Part shown: piece after piece, positions 22,601 to 31,318 of the stretch | How the letters are laid out: each line of letters starts with the position of its first letter | Position numbering within the stretch: position 1 is the first letter of the stretch | Assembly: GCA_025458525.1 (NCBI GenBank) | Contig: JALOSF010000023.1 | Location: forward strand, 1-35,773 | Direction: 5' to 3' | Length of the DNA: 35,773 nucleotides | DNA from: Cypionkella sp. | GTDB taxonomy: Bacteria > Pseudomonadota > Alphaproteobacteria > Rhodobacterales > Rhodobacteraceae | The notes under the pieces: model-generated | The model's database searches: none | Seen by the model: the letters and a program-made list of their open reading frames with translations, nothing else | What the model was told of the DNA's origin: nothing | Made by a program: the position numbers and the translations under genes

Positions 22601-24022
22601 GTGCAGTCGGGACGCGGCGGCTTTTTCAAGACGCTTTCGGGGCGCTTTCTGCTGCTGACCGTGGCCTTTGTGATGTTGGCCGAGGTGTTGATCCTTGTCC
22701 CGTCGATTGCCCGTTTCCGCGCGGACTACTTGCTGTTGCGGCTGGAAAAGGCGCAGATCGCTTCGCTGGCGCTGCTGACCACGGACGAGGTGATCGCGCC
22801 CGAACTGGAGGCGGAACTGCTGGTCAATGCGGGCGTGTTCAACGTGGTCTTGCGCCGCGACGAGGTGCGCCAGCTTGTGCTTTCCTCGCCCATTCCGGCC
22901 GCGGTGTCGGGCACTTACGATTTGCGCGCCTCCGGTCCGATCGATCTGATCCGCGACGCGGCCGAAGTGCTGGGCGACCCGGTCAACCGCGTGATCAGGG
23001 TCATCGGCAACCCGGTGCAGCAGGCCGGCCTGTTGATCGAGGTGACGATGGAAACCGGGCCGCTGCGGGCCGCGATGATTGACTATGGCCTGCGGATTCT
23101 GGTGCTGTCGGTGCTGATTTCGGCTGTCACGGCGGTGCTGTTGTTCATCGCGGTGCAGCGCATGATCGTGACCCCGATCCGGCGGGTGGTGCGGCACATG
23201 CAGGCCTACGCCGAAGCGCCCGAGGATGCGCGCAGGGTGATTGCCCCGACCTCTCCGGTGGTGGAATTGCGCGCGGCCGAGGACGCGCTGGAAAGCATGC
23301 AAAAGCAATTGACCGGCGCCCTGCGTCAGAAGGAACGCTTGGCGCAATTGGGCGGGGCGGTGGCCAAGATCAGCCACGATCTGCGCAACATCCTGACCAC
23401 GGCGCAGCTTTTTGCCGACCGGATCGAAGGCAGCGCCGACCCGATGGTGGCGCGCGCCGCACCCAAGCTGGTGGGGTCGATCAGTCGCGCGGTGAATCTG
23501 TGCGAATCGACGCTCGCCTTCGGCAAGGCCGAGGAGCCGCCACCGCGGCTGGAGCGGCTGGCCTTGCGCCCCTTGGTGGACGAGGTGGCAGAGGCCGAGG
23601 GTTTGTTCGGTGAAAGTGCAGTGACGGCGCTGATCGATGTTCCGCCCGCCTTTACCCTGCGCGCGGACCGCGAGCAGTTGTTTCGGGTGCTTTCGAACCT
23701 TGTGCGCAATGCGCGTCAGGCGATGGAGGCGACCGGAAAGGGCGGCACGGTTGAAATCGGCGCCGCCGAGGATGATCAGAGCTGGCGGCTGTGGGTGGGT
23801 GACACCGGGCCGGGCCTGCCCGCCAAGGCGCGCGAGCATCTGTTCGCGGCCTTTCAGGGCGGCGCGCGCAAGGGCGGCACCGGGCTGGGGCTTGCCATCG
23901 CGGCCGAACTGGTGCGCGGTCATGGCGGGCGGCTGGAGCTTTTGCGCAGCGATGAGGAGGGGACAGAGTTCGTCATCAGCCTGCCAAAGTCAGTTTCTGA
24001 AACCTCATCGCCGATTGCATGA
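22601..24022 (+). CDS. Membrane sensor histidine kinase
   Basis: This 473-residue kinase has a first membrane helix at about 16-36, a periplasmic sensor region of roughly 125 residues and a second helix at about 165-186. A HAMP-like linker (TPIRRVVRHMQ) is followed by the dimerisation/phosphoacceptor domain with H259 in ISHDLRNIL. The ATPase domain carries the N box with N370 (LSNLVRNARQAM), the G1 box VGDTGPGLP with D401, and the G2 box GGTGLGLAIAAEL. The start is GTG 22601 after GTGAGG; no in-frame ATG is better placed. No response regulator gene lies in the window, so it is an orphan here. The signal is unknown. It follows the flavoprotein gene by 26 nt. Confidence 0.9.
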   Translation: MQSGRGGFFKTLSGRFLLLTVAFVMLAEVLILVPSIARFRADYLLLRLEKAQIASLALLTTDEVIAPELEAELLVNAGVFNVVLRRDEVRQLVLSSPIPAAVSGTYDLRASGPIDLIRDAAEVLGDPVNRVIRVIGNPVQQAGLLIEVTMETGPLRAAMIDYGLRILVLSVLISAVTAVLLFIAVQRMIVTPIRRVVRHMQAYAEAPEDARRVIAPTSPVVELRAAEDALESMQKQLTGALRQKERLAQLGGAVAKISHDLRNILTTAQLFADRIEGSADPMVARAAPKLVGSISRAVNLCESTLAFGKAEEPPPRLERLALRPLVDEVAEAEGLFGESAVTALIDVPPAFTLRADREQLFRVLSNLVRNARQAMEATGKGGTVEIGAAEDDQSWRLWVGDTGPGLPAKAREHLFAAFQGGARKGGTGLGLAIAAELVRGHGGRLELLRSDEEGTEFVISLPKSVSETSSPIA

Positions 24023-24031
24023 CTTTTGCCC

Positions 24032-24060
24032 TTGCAAAGCCCGACGGGGGGGGCTAAATC
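24032..24060 (+). promoter_or_regulatory. Candidate promoter for tRNA-Arg
   Basis: TTGCAA (24032-24037) and TAAATC (24055-24060) are separated by 17 nt of mostly G/C, including a run of eight G residues. Transcription would begin near 24067, six bases before the mature tRNA. Confidence 0.4.
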
Positions 24061-24072
24061 CGCCCCCAGTGC

Positions 24073-24149
24073 GGACCCGTAGCTCAGCTGGATAGAGCAT
24101 CAGACTACGAATCTGAGGGTCGGGCGTTCGAATCGCTCCGGGTCCGCCA
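24073..24149 (+). tRNA. tRNA-Arg (anticodon ACG)
   Basis: A complete cloverleaf of 77 nt is readable. The acceptor GGACCCG pairs with CGGGTCC (24139-24145), the D-arm is GCTCAGCTGGATAGAGC, and the anticodon stem TCAGA/TCTGA encloses loop CTACGAA (anticodon ACG). The T-loop TTCGAAT and an encoded CCA at 24147-24149 complete it. ACG tRNA-Arg is normally deaminated to ICG and reads CGU, CGC and CGA. A run of six T follows at 24268-24273 with no clear stem. Confidence 0.96.
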
Positions 24150-24273
24150 TTGATTTCCTGACATGTTCGCCAGAGACAACGCCTTGGATTACAAGGGGTT
24201 GCCCAGTGGTTCCGTGGGCCATGACCGAGCTTTGGCCCAAGGTGCAAAGCCCTGTGCGGCGTCGGCCTTTTTT

Positions 24274-24288
24274 CGTGTTCAGAACACG
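24274..24288. repeat. 15-bp palindrome at the microprotein stop codon
   Basis: CGTGTTC-A-GAACACG is a perfect inverted repeat with a one-base centre, lying over the TGA stop of the minus-strand microprotein and directly after a plus-strand T6 run. It may be an operator-like site or part of a bidirectional transcript end. Confidence 0.5.
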
Positions 24289-24356
24289 TCAACCAGATAC
24301 AAGATGATGATGATCGGGATCGGGATGCCGATCAGCCAGGCAAGTGCGCCTTTCAT
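24279..24356 (-). CDS. 25-residue membrane microprotein
   Basis: A complete small gene is visible: ATG at 24354-24356, 25 codons, TGA at 24279-24281. The product begins MKGALAWLIGIPIPIIII and ends LYLVDVF. It is a single hydrophobic helix with a short positively charged N-terminus and a Pro-rich kink (IPIP). AAAGGA stands five to six bases before the ATG, a strong SD. Tiny single-helix proteins usually partner with larger membrane complexes; no partner can be named. It lies between tRNA-Arg and a secreted protein gene, and it is too short for usual gene finders. Confidence 0.7.
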   Translation of the reverse strand: MKGALAWLIGIPIPIIIILYLVDVF

Positions 24357-24454
24357 GGGATGTCCTTTCGTAGGGGCCTGCCCGGACTACGGGCTTGCCT
24401 GTCAACGCCTTGGACAGTCGCCTGGTTCCCGACCTTCGCTCAAGGCCCACGCGC

Positions 24455-24994
24455 TCAGGAACTGGCCGCGTCGCAGCGGTGGAACGACACCACGTGCGAG
24501 GTGAAATCCCCACCCCGGTTGGCGATCATCACACCGAACTGTCCGGTGCGATAGGTTTCGTCGGGGAACGGCGCGCTGCCCTTGGCTTGCGCCCGCACGA
24601 TGAACCCTTTGCTTTTGCTCACAGTCTTGTTCACGATGGTCTGACGCAGGCCGTCGGCATTGGAATAGGTGTATTCGCACACGCCCGGTTCGCCATAGCA
24701 GCTGAAGGGCTTGAACCGCTCCCACTTGCCATTGGCCCAGGTGCGTTCGATCATCCGGCCCTTGGCATCAAAGCGTTTGCGCGCCACCAATGCGCCCGTG
24801 TCGCTGCCTTCGCGCACTTCGGTGACATAGGCCTTGCCCTGTTTGCCGACAAAGGTTTCGCGCCAGGTGTTGCCGTTGGAATACTCGGTCGTCCAGCCGC
24901 AGCCCACGGGCATGGCGGCAAAATCCATTCGCGCCGCGGCGGGGGTGGCGAATGCCGCGATGGCGGTGACGGCAAGGATGGTAAGGCGGCGCAT
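24455..24994 (-). CDS. Secreted hypothetical protein with four cysteines
   Basis: This 179-residue protein begins with a signal peptide (MRRLTILAVTAIAAFATPAAA, cleavage before RM). The mature part is rich in aromatic residues and has four cysteines, in VGCGWTTEY, FSCYGEPGVCEYTY and FHRCDAASS, which could form two disulfides in the periplasm. Motifs such as YSNGNTWRETFVGKQGKAYVTE suggest a beta-rich domain. I do not recognise the family. ATG 24994 has GAGGG about five bases upstream; a longer frame from 25099 would run through the ettA terminator. It is separated from ettA by that terminator. Confidence 0.75.
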   Translation of the reverse strand: MRRLTILAVTAIAAFATPAAARMDFAAMPVGCGWTTEYSNGNTWRETFVGKQGKAYVTEVREGSDTGALVARKRFDAKGRMIERTWANGKWERFKPFSCYGEPGVCEYTYSNADGLRQTIVNKTVSKSKGFIVRAQAKGSAPFPDETYRTGQFGVMIANRGGDFTSHVVSFHRCDAASS

Positions 24995-25054
24995 GGGGAC
25001 CCTCGCAACGACACGGCATACGATGACGTTACCCGCATTGCGGTGGCGCACAAG

Positions 25055-25086
25055 AAAAAACGGGGCGGGAATGAACCCGCCCCGTT
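25055..25086 (-). terminator. Rho-independent terminator of ettA
   Basis: An 11-bp stem pairs 25059-25069 with 25076-25086 across a 6-nt loop. On the minus strand the stem is followed by six T (25060-25055). It lies 18 nt after the ettA stop. Confidence 0.92.
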
Positions 25087-25103
25087 GATTTGAAAGCAAC
25101 GAT

Positions 25104-26759
25104 TCAGCGGCTGAACCGCTTGTATTTCACCCGCTTCGGTTCCAGCGCATCGGGGCCGAGGCGGCGGATCTTGTCTTCCTCATAGGCCTGGAAGTTGCCT
25201 TCGAACCATTCGACATGGGCATCGCCCTCAAACGCGAGCATATGGGTGCAGAGCCGGTCGAGGAAGAAGCGGTCGTGGCTGATGATGATGGCGCAGCCCG
25301 CGAAATCCTCGATCGCGGATTCGAGCGCTTGCAGGGTTTCCACGTCCAGATCGTTGGTAGGTTCGTCCAGCAGCAGCACGTTGCCGCCCGAGCGCAACAG
25401 CTTGGCCATGTGAACACGGTTACGCTCCCCGCCCGACAGAAGGCCGACCTTCTTCTGCTGGTCGGTGCCCTTGAAGTTGAAAGCCCCCGTGTACACGCGG
25501 GAGTTCATCTGCATGTCGCCCAGCTGGATGATCTCGGACCCACCCGAGATTTCCTCCCACACGTTCTTTTCCGGGTCGAGCGCATCGCGCGACTGATCGA
25601 CGTAAGACAGTTTCACGGTGTCGCCCAAGGTGATCGTGCCTTCATCGGGCTTTTCCTGCCCGGTCAGCATGCGAAACAGCGTGGATTTGCCCGCGCCATT
25701 CGGGCCGATCACGCCGACGATGGCCCCCGGCGGGACGGTAAAGCTCAGGTCTTCGATCAACAGCTTGTCGCCCATCGCCTTTTTCAGGCCGACCACCTCG
25801 ATCACCTTGTTGCCCAGACGTTCGCCGTTCGGGATGATGATCTGGGCTTGGGACGCGCGTTCCAGCACGGTCTGGCTTGCCATCTCGTTGTAGCGCGCGA
25901 TCCGGGCCTTGCCCTTGGCCTGACGCGCCTTGGCGCCCGACCGGATCCATTCCAGTTCCTTTTCCAGCGCCTTTTGCTTGGACTTGTCCTCGCGCGCTTC
26001 TTGCTGCATCCGCTTGGCCTTCTGGTCCAGCCAGGCGGAATAGTTGCCCTCATACGGGATGCCGCGACCGCGGTCGAGTTCCAGGATCCAGGACGTGATG
26101 TCATCCAGGAAATAACGGTCGTGGGTGACGATCAGGATGGTGCCCTTGTAGGCGATCAGGTGCTTTTGCAGCCAGGCGATCGACTCGGCATCCAGGTGGT
26201 TGGTCGGTTCGTCAAGCAGCAGCATGTCGGGCGCTTCAAGCAGCAGCTTGCACAGGGCGACGCGGCGACGCTCGCCCCCCGACAGGTCTTCGACATTGGC
26301 GTCATCGGGCGGGCAGCGCAGCGCGTCCATCGCGACGCCGACGGTGGCTTCCAGTTCCCACAGGTTTTCGGCATCGATCTGGTCTTGCAGTCGCGCCATT
26401 TCATCCGCGGTTTCGTCCGAATAGTTCATCGCCAGCTCGTTATAGCGGTCAAGCACCGCCTGTTGCTTGGCAACGCCCAGCATGACGTTTTCCTTCACCG
26501 TCAACGCGGGGTCGAGGTAGGGCTCCTGTGCCAGGTAGCCAACCTTGGCGCCCTTGGCGGCCCAGGCCTCGCCCTTGAAGTCCTTGTCTATGCCGGCCAT
26601 GATCTTGAGCAGCGTGGACTTGCCCGCGCCGTTGACGCCGACGACGCCGATCTTGACGCCGGGCAGGAAGTTCAGATGGATGTTCTCAAAGCATTTCTTG
26701 CCGCCAGGATAGGTCTTTGAGACGCCTTCCATGTGATAGACATATTGATAGCTGGCCAT
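25104..26759 (-). CDS. ettA: Energy-dependent translational throttle ABC-F ATPase EttA
   Basis: This 551-residue ABC-F protein binds the ribosomal E site and gates the first elongation step according to ATP/ADP ratio. It has two ATPase domains: Walker A GVNGAGKST (41-49) and GPNGAGKST, signatures LSGGERRR and LSGGERNR, and Walker B LLLDEPTNHLD and LLLDEPTNDLD. The linker has KGKARIARYNEMAS and the arm region lies within the first domain. Length and opening (MASYQYVYHMEGVSKTYPGGK) match EttA rather than Uup or YheS. ATG 26759 has GAGGA six bases upstream; the ATG two codons earlier (26765) has no spacing. The product should be cytoplasmic and ribosome-associated. Confidence 0.95.
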   Translation of the reverse strand: MASYQYVYHMEGVSKTYPGGKKCFENIHLNFLPGVKIGVVGVNGAGKSTLLKIMAGIDKDFKGEAWAAKGAKVGYLAQEPYLDPALTVKENVMLGVAKQQAVLDRYNELAMNYSDETADEMARLQDQIDAENLWELEATVGVAMDALRCPPDDANVEDLSGGERRRVALCKLLLEAPDMLLLDEPTNHLDAESIAWLQKHLIAYKGTILIVTHDRYFLDDITSWILELDRGRGIPYEGNYSAWLDQKAKRMQQEAREDKSKQKALEKELEWIRSGAKARQAKGKARIARYNEMASQTVLERASQAQIIIPNGERLGNKVIEVVGLKKAMGDKLLIEDLSFTVPPGAIVGVIGPNGAGKSTLFRMLTGQEKPDEGTITLGDTVKLSYVDQSRDALDPEKNVWEEISGGSEIIQLGDMQMNSRVYTGAFNFKGTDQQKKVGLLSGGERNRVHMAKLLRSGGNVLLLDEPTNDLDVETLQALESAIEDFAGCAIIISHDRFFLDRLCTHMLAFEGDAHVEWFEGNFQAYEEDKIRRLGPDALEPKRVKYKRFSR

Positions 26760-26814
26760 GTGCATTCCTCGGTTCGCGGGGGCGACGGGTCGGGTTCTGT
26801 CGCGGGTTGCCTCT

Positions 26815-26843
26815 GATGTAGCGATAATGCTGGACAAGGGCAA
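26815..26843 (-). promoter_or_regulatory. Candidate ettA promoter
   Basis: On the minus strand TTGCCC (26838-26843) and TACATC (26815-26820) are 17 nt apart in the 123-nt region shared with the divergent nadD. Confidence 0.4.
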
Positions 26844-26882
26844 CGCGACAGGGGCAGTTTGGCCCGCCAAATGGGGGGCGGA

Positions 26883-27491
26883 ATGCGGGTTGGGTTTCCG
26901 GTTGCGACGAAGGGCATGGTGATCGGCCTGCTGGGCGGGTCTTTCGATCCCGCACATGAGGGGCATGCCCACATCACCCGCGAGGCGATGAAGCGGCTGG
27001 GGCTGGATCAGGTATGGTGGCTGGTCACACCCGGCAATCCGCTAAAGCCACGCCAGCCCGCCCCGATGGCCGAACGCCTGACGCGGGGGCGGGCTGTGAT
27101 GCGGCATCCGCGGGTCAAGATCACCGATCTGGAGGCGCGGCTGGGCACGCGGTTCACCTATGCCACGATCACGCGGTTGCAGGCGATCTATCCGGGGGTG
27201 CGCTTTGTCTGGCTGATGGGCGCCGATAATCTGGTGCAGTTTCACCGCTGGGACCGTTGGCGCGATATCTTGCGCGCCGTGCCCGTGGCCGTTCTGGCAC
27301 GGCCCGGTGCCGGGTTGCCCGCGCGGCTCAGCCGGGCGGCGCAGGCGTTTCGGTCCAGTCAGCTTGACCGGGGCGAATGGCTGGGCGGCGCGCGCCGGCC
27401 GCCGGTATGGGCCTTCATCACCCTGCCGATGAACGAGGCCAGCAGCAGCGCGATCCGCGCCCGGGGGGAATGGCGCGGCGCGGGAACGTGA
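26883..27491 (+). CDS. nadD: Nicotinate-nucleotide adenylyltransferase NadD
   Basis: This 202-residue enzyme makes deamido-NAD from nicotinate mononucleotide and ATP. The nucleotidyltransferase motif is [17 protein letters not shown] with the HxGH pair (HEGH), followed by [27 protein letters not shown] is the NadD-specific block, and SSSAIRARG is the ISSTxIR-like C-terminal motif. I start at ATG 26883, giving [19 protein letters not shown]. An ATG eight codons upstream is possible but has a poorer context. It is divergent from ettA. dacB follows 65 nt downstream. rsfS and rlmH, frequent neighbours of nadD in other bacteria, are absent here. Confidence 0.93.
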   Translation: MRVGFPVATKGMVIGLLGGSFDPAHEGHAHITREAMKRLGLDQVWWLVTPGNPLKPRQPAPMAERLTRGRAVMRHPRVKITDLEARLGTRFTYATITRLQAIYPGVRFVWLMGADNLVQFHRWDRWRDILRAVPVAVLARPGAGLPARLSRAAQAFRSSQLDRGEWLGGARRPPVWAFITLPMNEASSSAIRARGEWRGAGT

Positions 27492-27556
27492 ACGGGCCGC
27501 GGTTGATCGCAGCGGGTGCCTTCGCATAGACTGCGGCGTCACAGGATGGGTTTGGC

Positions 27557-29026
27557 ATGATTTCGCGGCGTCGGGTTCTGGCAGGGTTGATGGGCAGCGT
27601 GGTCTGTGTGGCCGTGCCCGCGGGGGCCGAGGCGCCGGCGCGCTCCGCCCGGCCGCTGAGCCGCACGTCGGCCGTGCGCAACGCCCCTTCGGTGGAGACC
27701 CTGATCGAGGCGGCCAAGCTGGGGCCGGCGGTCGCAAGCTATGTGGTCATGGACGCCAAGACCGGCGCCGTGCTGGAGCAGCGCGACCCCGCTGCACTGG
27801 TCCCGCCGGCAAGTGTGGCCAAGGCGGTCACGGCGCTTTATGCGCTTGCACGGCTGGGGGCGGATTTCCGCTTTGAAACGCGCGTTCTGGCCAGCGGTCC
27901 GGTGACACAAGGGGTGGTGCAAGGCGATCTGGTCCTGATGGGGTCGGGCGATCCGACGCTCCAGACCGATCAGCTTGGCGATCTGGCAGCCAGCCTTGCC
28001 ACTCGCGGGATAAAGGGTGTGACCGGGCGCTTCCTTACCTGGGACCGCGCCTTGCCGCCCATCGCCCGGATCAGCGATGAACAGCCGGTGCAGGTTGGCT
28101 ATAACCCGGCGATCAGCGGCCTGAACCTGAATTTCAACCGCGTGCATTTCGAATGGAAGCGCGCAAACGGCGGTTGGTCCACCGCGATGGACGCGCGCGG
28201 CGCACGTTTTGTGCCGCCGGTGCGGATGGCACGTGTGGATGTTGTCACGCGTGAGGCGCCGCTGTTCACCTACCGCGCAGAGGGTGCCGCCGAGGAATGG
28301 ACCGTCGCCTCGGGTGCCCTTGGCAAGGGGGGCAGCCGCTGGTTGCCGGTGCGCCGCCCCGCGCTTTATGTCGGCGAGGTGTTTCAGACCCTTGCCAAGG
28401 CGCAGGGCATCGCCCTTCCCGATCCGCAGGTGGTGCAGGACGCGCCCTCGGGGCAGGATCTGGCGGCGGTGCAAAGCCCCCCTTTGGCCGAGATCCTGCG
28501 CGACATGCTGCGTTTTTCCACCAATATCACCGCCGAGGCGGTGGGCCTGCGCGCCTCGGGGGCGGCGGATCTTGCGGCTTCGGGCGAAGCGATGACGGCC
28601 TGGGTGCGCGAACGTTTTGGCGTGACTTGCCGCTTTGTCGATCATTCGGGGCTTGGCTCTGCCTCGCGCGTGACAGCGAACGATATGGCGCAGATTCTGC
28701 GGCTGGCCCATGCAACCGGGCCTGTGGTGCAACCCTTGCTGCGCGATCTGGGGCTGCGCGATGCGCAAGGCAAGGACGTGCCGGACCACCCGGTGCGCGT
28801 GACCGCGAAAAGCGGCACGCTCAATTTCGTATCCGGTCTGGCCGGGCATCTTCGGCCGCCGCAGGGGCGCGAGATGATCTTTGCCATCTTTCTGGCGGAT
28901 GTGCCGCGCCGCGATGCACTGGCAGAGGCAGATCGGGAAAGCCCTCCCGGCGGCGAGGCCTGGACCCGACGCGCGCGCGCGCTGCAATGGCAGCTTCTTG
29001 CGCGCTGGGCCGGGGCCTATGCCTGA
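27557..29026 (+). CDS. dacB: D-alanyl-D-alanine carboxypeptidase/endopeptidase (PBP4, peptidase S13)
   Basis: This 489-residue penicillin-binding protein trims peptidoglycan. The serine active-site motif SVAK is at 86-89 (PPASVAKAVTALYA), the SxN motif is STN in RFSTNITAEAVGL, and the KTG-type motif appears as KSG in VTAKSGTLNFVSGLAGH. Between them lies the long inserted region typical of S13 enzymes, with GDLVLMGSGDPTLQ. The N-terminus MISRRRVLAGLMGSVVCVAVPAGAEA is a signal peptide with an RRR run that resembles a Tat signal. A weak promoter (TTGATC 27503-27508, 18 nt, TAGACT 27527-27532) precedes ATG 27557. The export route needs testing; the enzyme family is clear. Confidence 0.92.
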   Translation: MISRRRVLAGLMGSVVCVAVPAGAEAPARSARPLSRTSAVRNAPSVETLIEAAKLGPAVASYVVMDAKTGAVLEQRDPAALVPPASVAKAVTALYALARLGADFRFETRVLASGPVTQGVVQGDLVLMGSGDPTLQTDQLGDLAASLATRGIKGVTGRFLTWDRALPPIARISDEQPVQVGYNPAISGLNLNFNRVHFEWKRANGGWSTAMDARGARFVPPVRMARVDVVTREAPLFTYRAEGAAEEWTVASGALGKGGSRWLPVRRPALYVGEVFQTLAKAQGIALPDPQVVQDAPSGQDLAAVQSPPLAEILRDMLRFSTNITAEAVGLRASGAADLAASGEAMTAWVRERFGVTCRFVDHSGLGSASRVTANDMAQILRLAHATGPVVQPLLRDLGLRDAQGKDVPDHPVRVTAKSGTLNFVSGLAGHLRPPQGREMIFAIFLADVPRRDALAEADRESPPGGEAWTRRARALQWQLLARWAGAYA

Positions 29027-29068
29027 CCGATCGGTCGGGGCAGGCGACAGGCCCCGGGCCGATCACCC

Positions 29069-29491
29069 TCAGGGCCGCAGGTGCCGCACGCGTGCGCCCC
29101 ATTCGATGGCGGCGGCGTGAAGCCGGTCGATCTCCAGCTGCTCGCGCACTTCTTCAAGCATCCGCAGTTCCATGTCGCGCAACAGCCCATCGGCTGACAC
29201 CACGTCACAGGCCAGCGCATAGGCGGTTTCGCGCAGCCGTTCGGGCAGCGCGTCGCGGATCAGGCCAAACAGCGCATCCAGCCCGTCTTCTTCCTCGAAC
29301 AGATCGAACACCGTCTGGCTGACCGTGCGGATGCGGTCGGTGTCATAGGCGTTGAACACCGGCATGTGGTTGACCATGCGCTGGATGGCAACCAGTTCCG
29401 AGGTGCGCATCTGTTCATCCGCCACCGACACGGCAACCATGACGGCAATCAGCGCATCCTGCGGCGACAGGGACGGGGGCGTGTTGGGCAT
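29069..29491 (-). CDS. TerB-family tellurite-resistance-like protein
   Basis: This 140-residue cytoplasmic helical protein has two TerB-like repeats. The first is [27 protein letters not shown] and the second [25 protein letters not shown]; both carry the acidic ADxxxxxxE pattern used for metal binding in TerB. No ter operon gene is nearby, so a role in tellurite resistance is not supported. ATG 29491 with AAAGGA seven bases upstream is preferred to a start ten codons earlier. It diverges from lysK across 110 nt. Confidence 0.8.
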   Translation of the reverse strand: MPNTPPSLSPQDALIAVMVAVSVADEQMRTSELVAIQRMVNHMPVFNAYDTDRIRTVSQTVFDLFEEEDGLDALFGLIRDALPERLRETAYALACDVVSADGLLRDMELRMLEEVREQLEIDRLHAAAIEWGARVRHLRP

Positions 29492-29523
29492 CGGGCAATC
29501 CTTTCGCATTCGCGGCGACAATA

Positions 29524-29552
29524 TTGACGCGCCGGGGTTCCGGCAATAGAGG
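29524..29552 (+). promoter_or_regulatory. Candidate lysK promoter
   Basis: TTGACG (29524-29529, 5/6) and TAGAGG (29547-29552) are 17 nt apart. The -10 resembles TAAAGG at the rpmH promoter. Transcription near 29559 leaves a leader of about 43 nt before ATG 29602. Confidence 0.5.
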
Positions 29553-29601
29553 ACGGGGGTTTACCGCGCATGGGGTGCGGGACGAGTTGGGGATGAAAGC
29601 A

Positions 29602-31230
29602 ATGTCTGCTTTGCGCGATGCGGCGATGAAATCGAAGGCCTGGCCCTTTGAGGAGGCCCGCGCCATCCTGAAACGCTATGAAAAGGCCCCGCCCGAAAAG
29701 GGATATGTCCTGTTCGAAACCGGCTACGGCCCCTCGGGTCTGCCGCATATCGGCACGTTCGGAGAGGTCGCCCGCACCACGATGATCCGCCGCGCGTTCG
29801 AGGTGATCAGCGACATCCCGACCCGGTTGATCTGCTTTTCCGACGATGTCGATGGCATGCGCAAGGTGCCCGAAAACGTGCCCCAGCAGGACATGCTGCG
29901 CGAGCACATGCAAAAGCCGCTGACCAGCGTGCCCGACCCTTATGGCGAATATGACAGCTTTGGCCATCACAACAACGCCATGCTGCGCCGTTTCCTCGAC
30001 ACCTTCGGGTTCGAGTATGACTTCATCTCGGCCACCGATTTCTACAAATCGGGGCGGTTCGATGAAACGCTGCTGCGCTGCGCCGAACGCTATGATGCGA
30101 TCATGGCGATCATGCTCAAATCCCTGCGCGAGGAGCGTCAGCAGACCTATTCCGCCTTCCTGCCGATCCACCCGGAAACCGGGCGGGTGCTTTACGTGCC
30201 GATGAAACATGTCGATGCGGCGCGCGGCGAGATTACCTTTGACGACGAGACCGGCCGCGAATGGACGCTGCCGGTCACGGGCGGCCATGTAAAGCTGCAA
30301 TGGAAACCCGATTTCGGCGCGCGCTGGGCAGCCCTTGGCGTCGATTTCGAGATGTATGGCAAAGACCATTCCACCAACACCCCGATCTATGACGGCATCT
30401 GTGAGGTCTTGGGCGGCCGCAAGCCCAACCACATGACTTATGAGCTGTTTCTTGACGATCAGGGTCAGAAGATCTCGAAGTCAAAGGGGAATGGCCTGAC
30501 CATCGACGAATGGCTGACCTATGCGGCCACGGAATCCCTGTCCTATTTCATGTATCAAAAGCCGAAAACCGCCAAGCGGATGCATTTCGACGTGATCCCG
30601 CGCGCGGTGGATGAATACCATCAGCAGCTGCGCGCCTACCCGGATCAGGACGTGGACGCGCAGGTCAACAACCCGGTGTGGCACATTCATGGTGGCCAGC
30701 CGCCGGTGTCGAAAATGGTGGTGCCGTTCTCGATGCTCTTGAACCTTGCCTCGGTGGCGGGGGCCAAGGATGCCAAGGGCCTTTGGGGCTATATCCGGGC
30801 CTATGCGCCCGAAGCCTCGCCCGAGACGCATCCCGATCTGGATGCCGCAGCAGGCTTTGCCGTGCGCTACTTTGCCGACAAGATCGCACCGCACCGCGTC
30901 TTCCGCGCCCCGACCGAGCAGGAGCGGGCCGCGATGCTGGACCTGCGCGCGCGACTGGTTAAACTTGCAGATGTGACAGCTGCGGAATTTGAAAATATTC
31001 CGACTAACCGCGACGAGCTCTTGTCAGCTGACGGACTTCAATCCATGGTCTTTGCGGTGGGCAAGGACCACGGGTTCGAACCCTTGCGCGACTGGTTCAA
31101 GGCGCTGTACGAGGTGCTGCTTGGCGCCTCCGAAGGCCCGCGCTTTGGTGGTTTCATCGCACTTTACGGTGTGGCCGAAACGATCGCGCTGATCGACAAG
31201 GGCCTTGCGGGCGATTTCGTCACGGTCTGA
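29602..31230 (+). CDS. lysS: Lysyl-tRNA synthetase, class I
   Basis: This 542-residue enzyme attaches lysine to tRNA-Lys. It is the class I (archaeal-type) form, unrelated to the common class II LysRS, and is normal in alphaproteobacteria. The class I signatures are HIGT at 49-52 ([13 protein letters not shown]) and KISKS at 290-294 ([13 protein letters not shown]). The C-terminal helical anticodon-binding region follows. I chose ATG 29602 ([20 protein letters not shown]) because GGGGA stands eight bases before it and the promoter-like TTGACG lies further upstream. ATG 29593 is possible. Gene names lysK and lysS are both used for this form. Confidence 0.96.
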   Translation: MSALRDAAMKSKAWPFEEARAILKRYEKAPPEKGYVLFETGYGPSGLPHIGTFGEVARTTMIRRAFEVISDIPTRLICFSDDVDGMRKVPENVPQQDMLREHMQKPLTSVPDPYGEYDSFGHHNNAMLRRFLDTFGFEYDFISATDFYKSGRFDETLLRCAERYDAIMAIMLKSLREERQQTYSAFLPIHPETGRVLYVPMKHVDAARGEITFDDETGREWTLPVTGGHVKLQWKPDFGARWAALGVDFEMYGKDHSTNTPIYDGICEVLGGRKPNHMTYELFLDDQGQKISKSKGNGLTIDEWLTYAATESLSYFMYQKPKTAKRMHFDVIPRAVDEYHQQLRAYPDQDVDAQVNNPVWHIHGGQPPVSKMVVPFSMLLNLASVAGAKDAKGLWGYIRAYAPEASPETHPDLDAAAGFAVRYFADKIAPHRVFRAPTEQERAAMLDLRARLVKLADVTAAEFENIPTNRDELLSADGLQSMVFAVGKDHGFEPLRDWFKALYEVLLGASEGPRFGGFIALYGVAETIALIDKGLAGDFVTV

Positions 31231-31254
31231 CCCGGCTCGGCGGGCAAGCGGTGG

Positions 31255-31282
31255 TTGACCGGGGGCTGACCCGGTCTATCCT
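31255..31282 (+). promoter_or_regulatory. Candidate promoter for the DUF4864 gene
   Basis: TTGACC (31255-31260, 5/6) and TATCCT (31277-31282, 4/6) are 16 nt apart. A 7-bp inverted repeat, GACCGGG at 31257-31263 and CCCGGTC at 31270-31276, fills the spacer. Transcription would start near 31289, 30 nt before the gene. Confidence 0.5.
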
Positions 31283-31318
31283 CTGTCGCGGGGACGTTTT
31301 CGCGAAAGGATCAGGACC

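Noticed and set aside
24073..24149. tRNA-Arg as an integration site of a mobile element
   Set aside because: No integrase, no repeated tRNA 3' end and no composition shift were seen downstream in the window.
25215..26720. Plus-strand 501-codon open frame opposite ettA
   Set aside because: It mirrors the ettA frame; its sequence has no motif and lacks a sensible start context.
29069..29491. Tellurite resistance operon
   Set aside because: Only a single TerB-like gene is present, without terC, terD or terZ, so the label is structural rather than functional.
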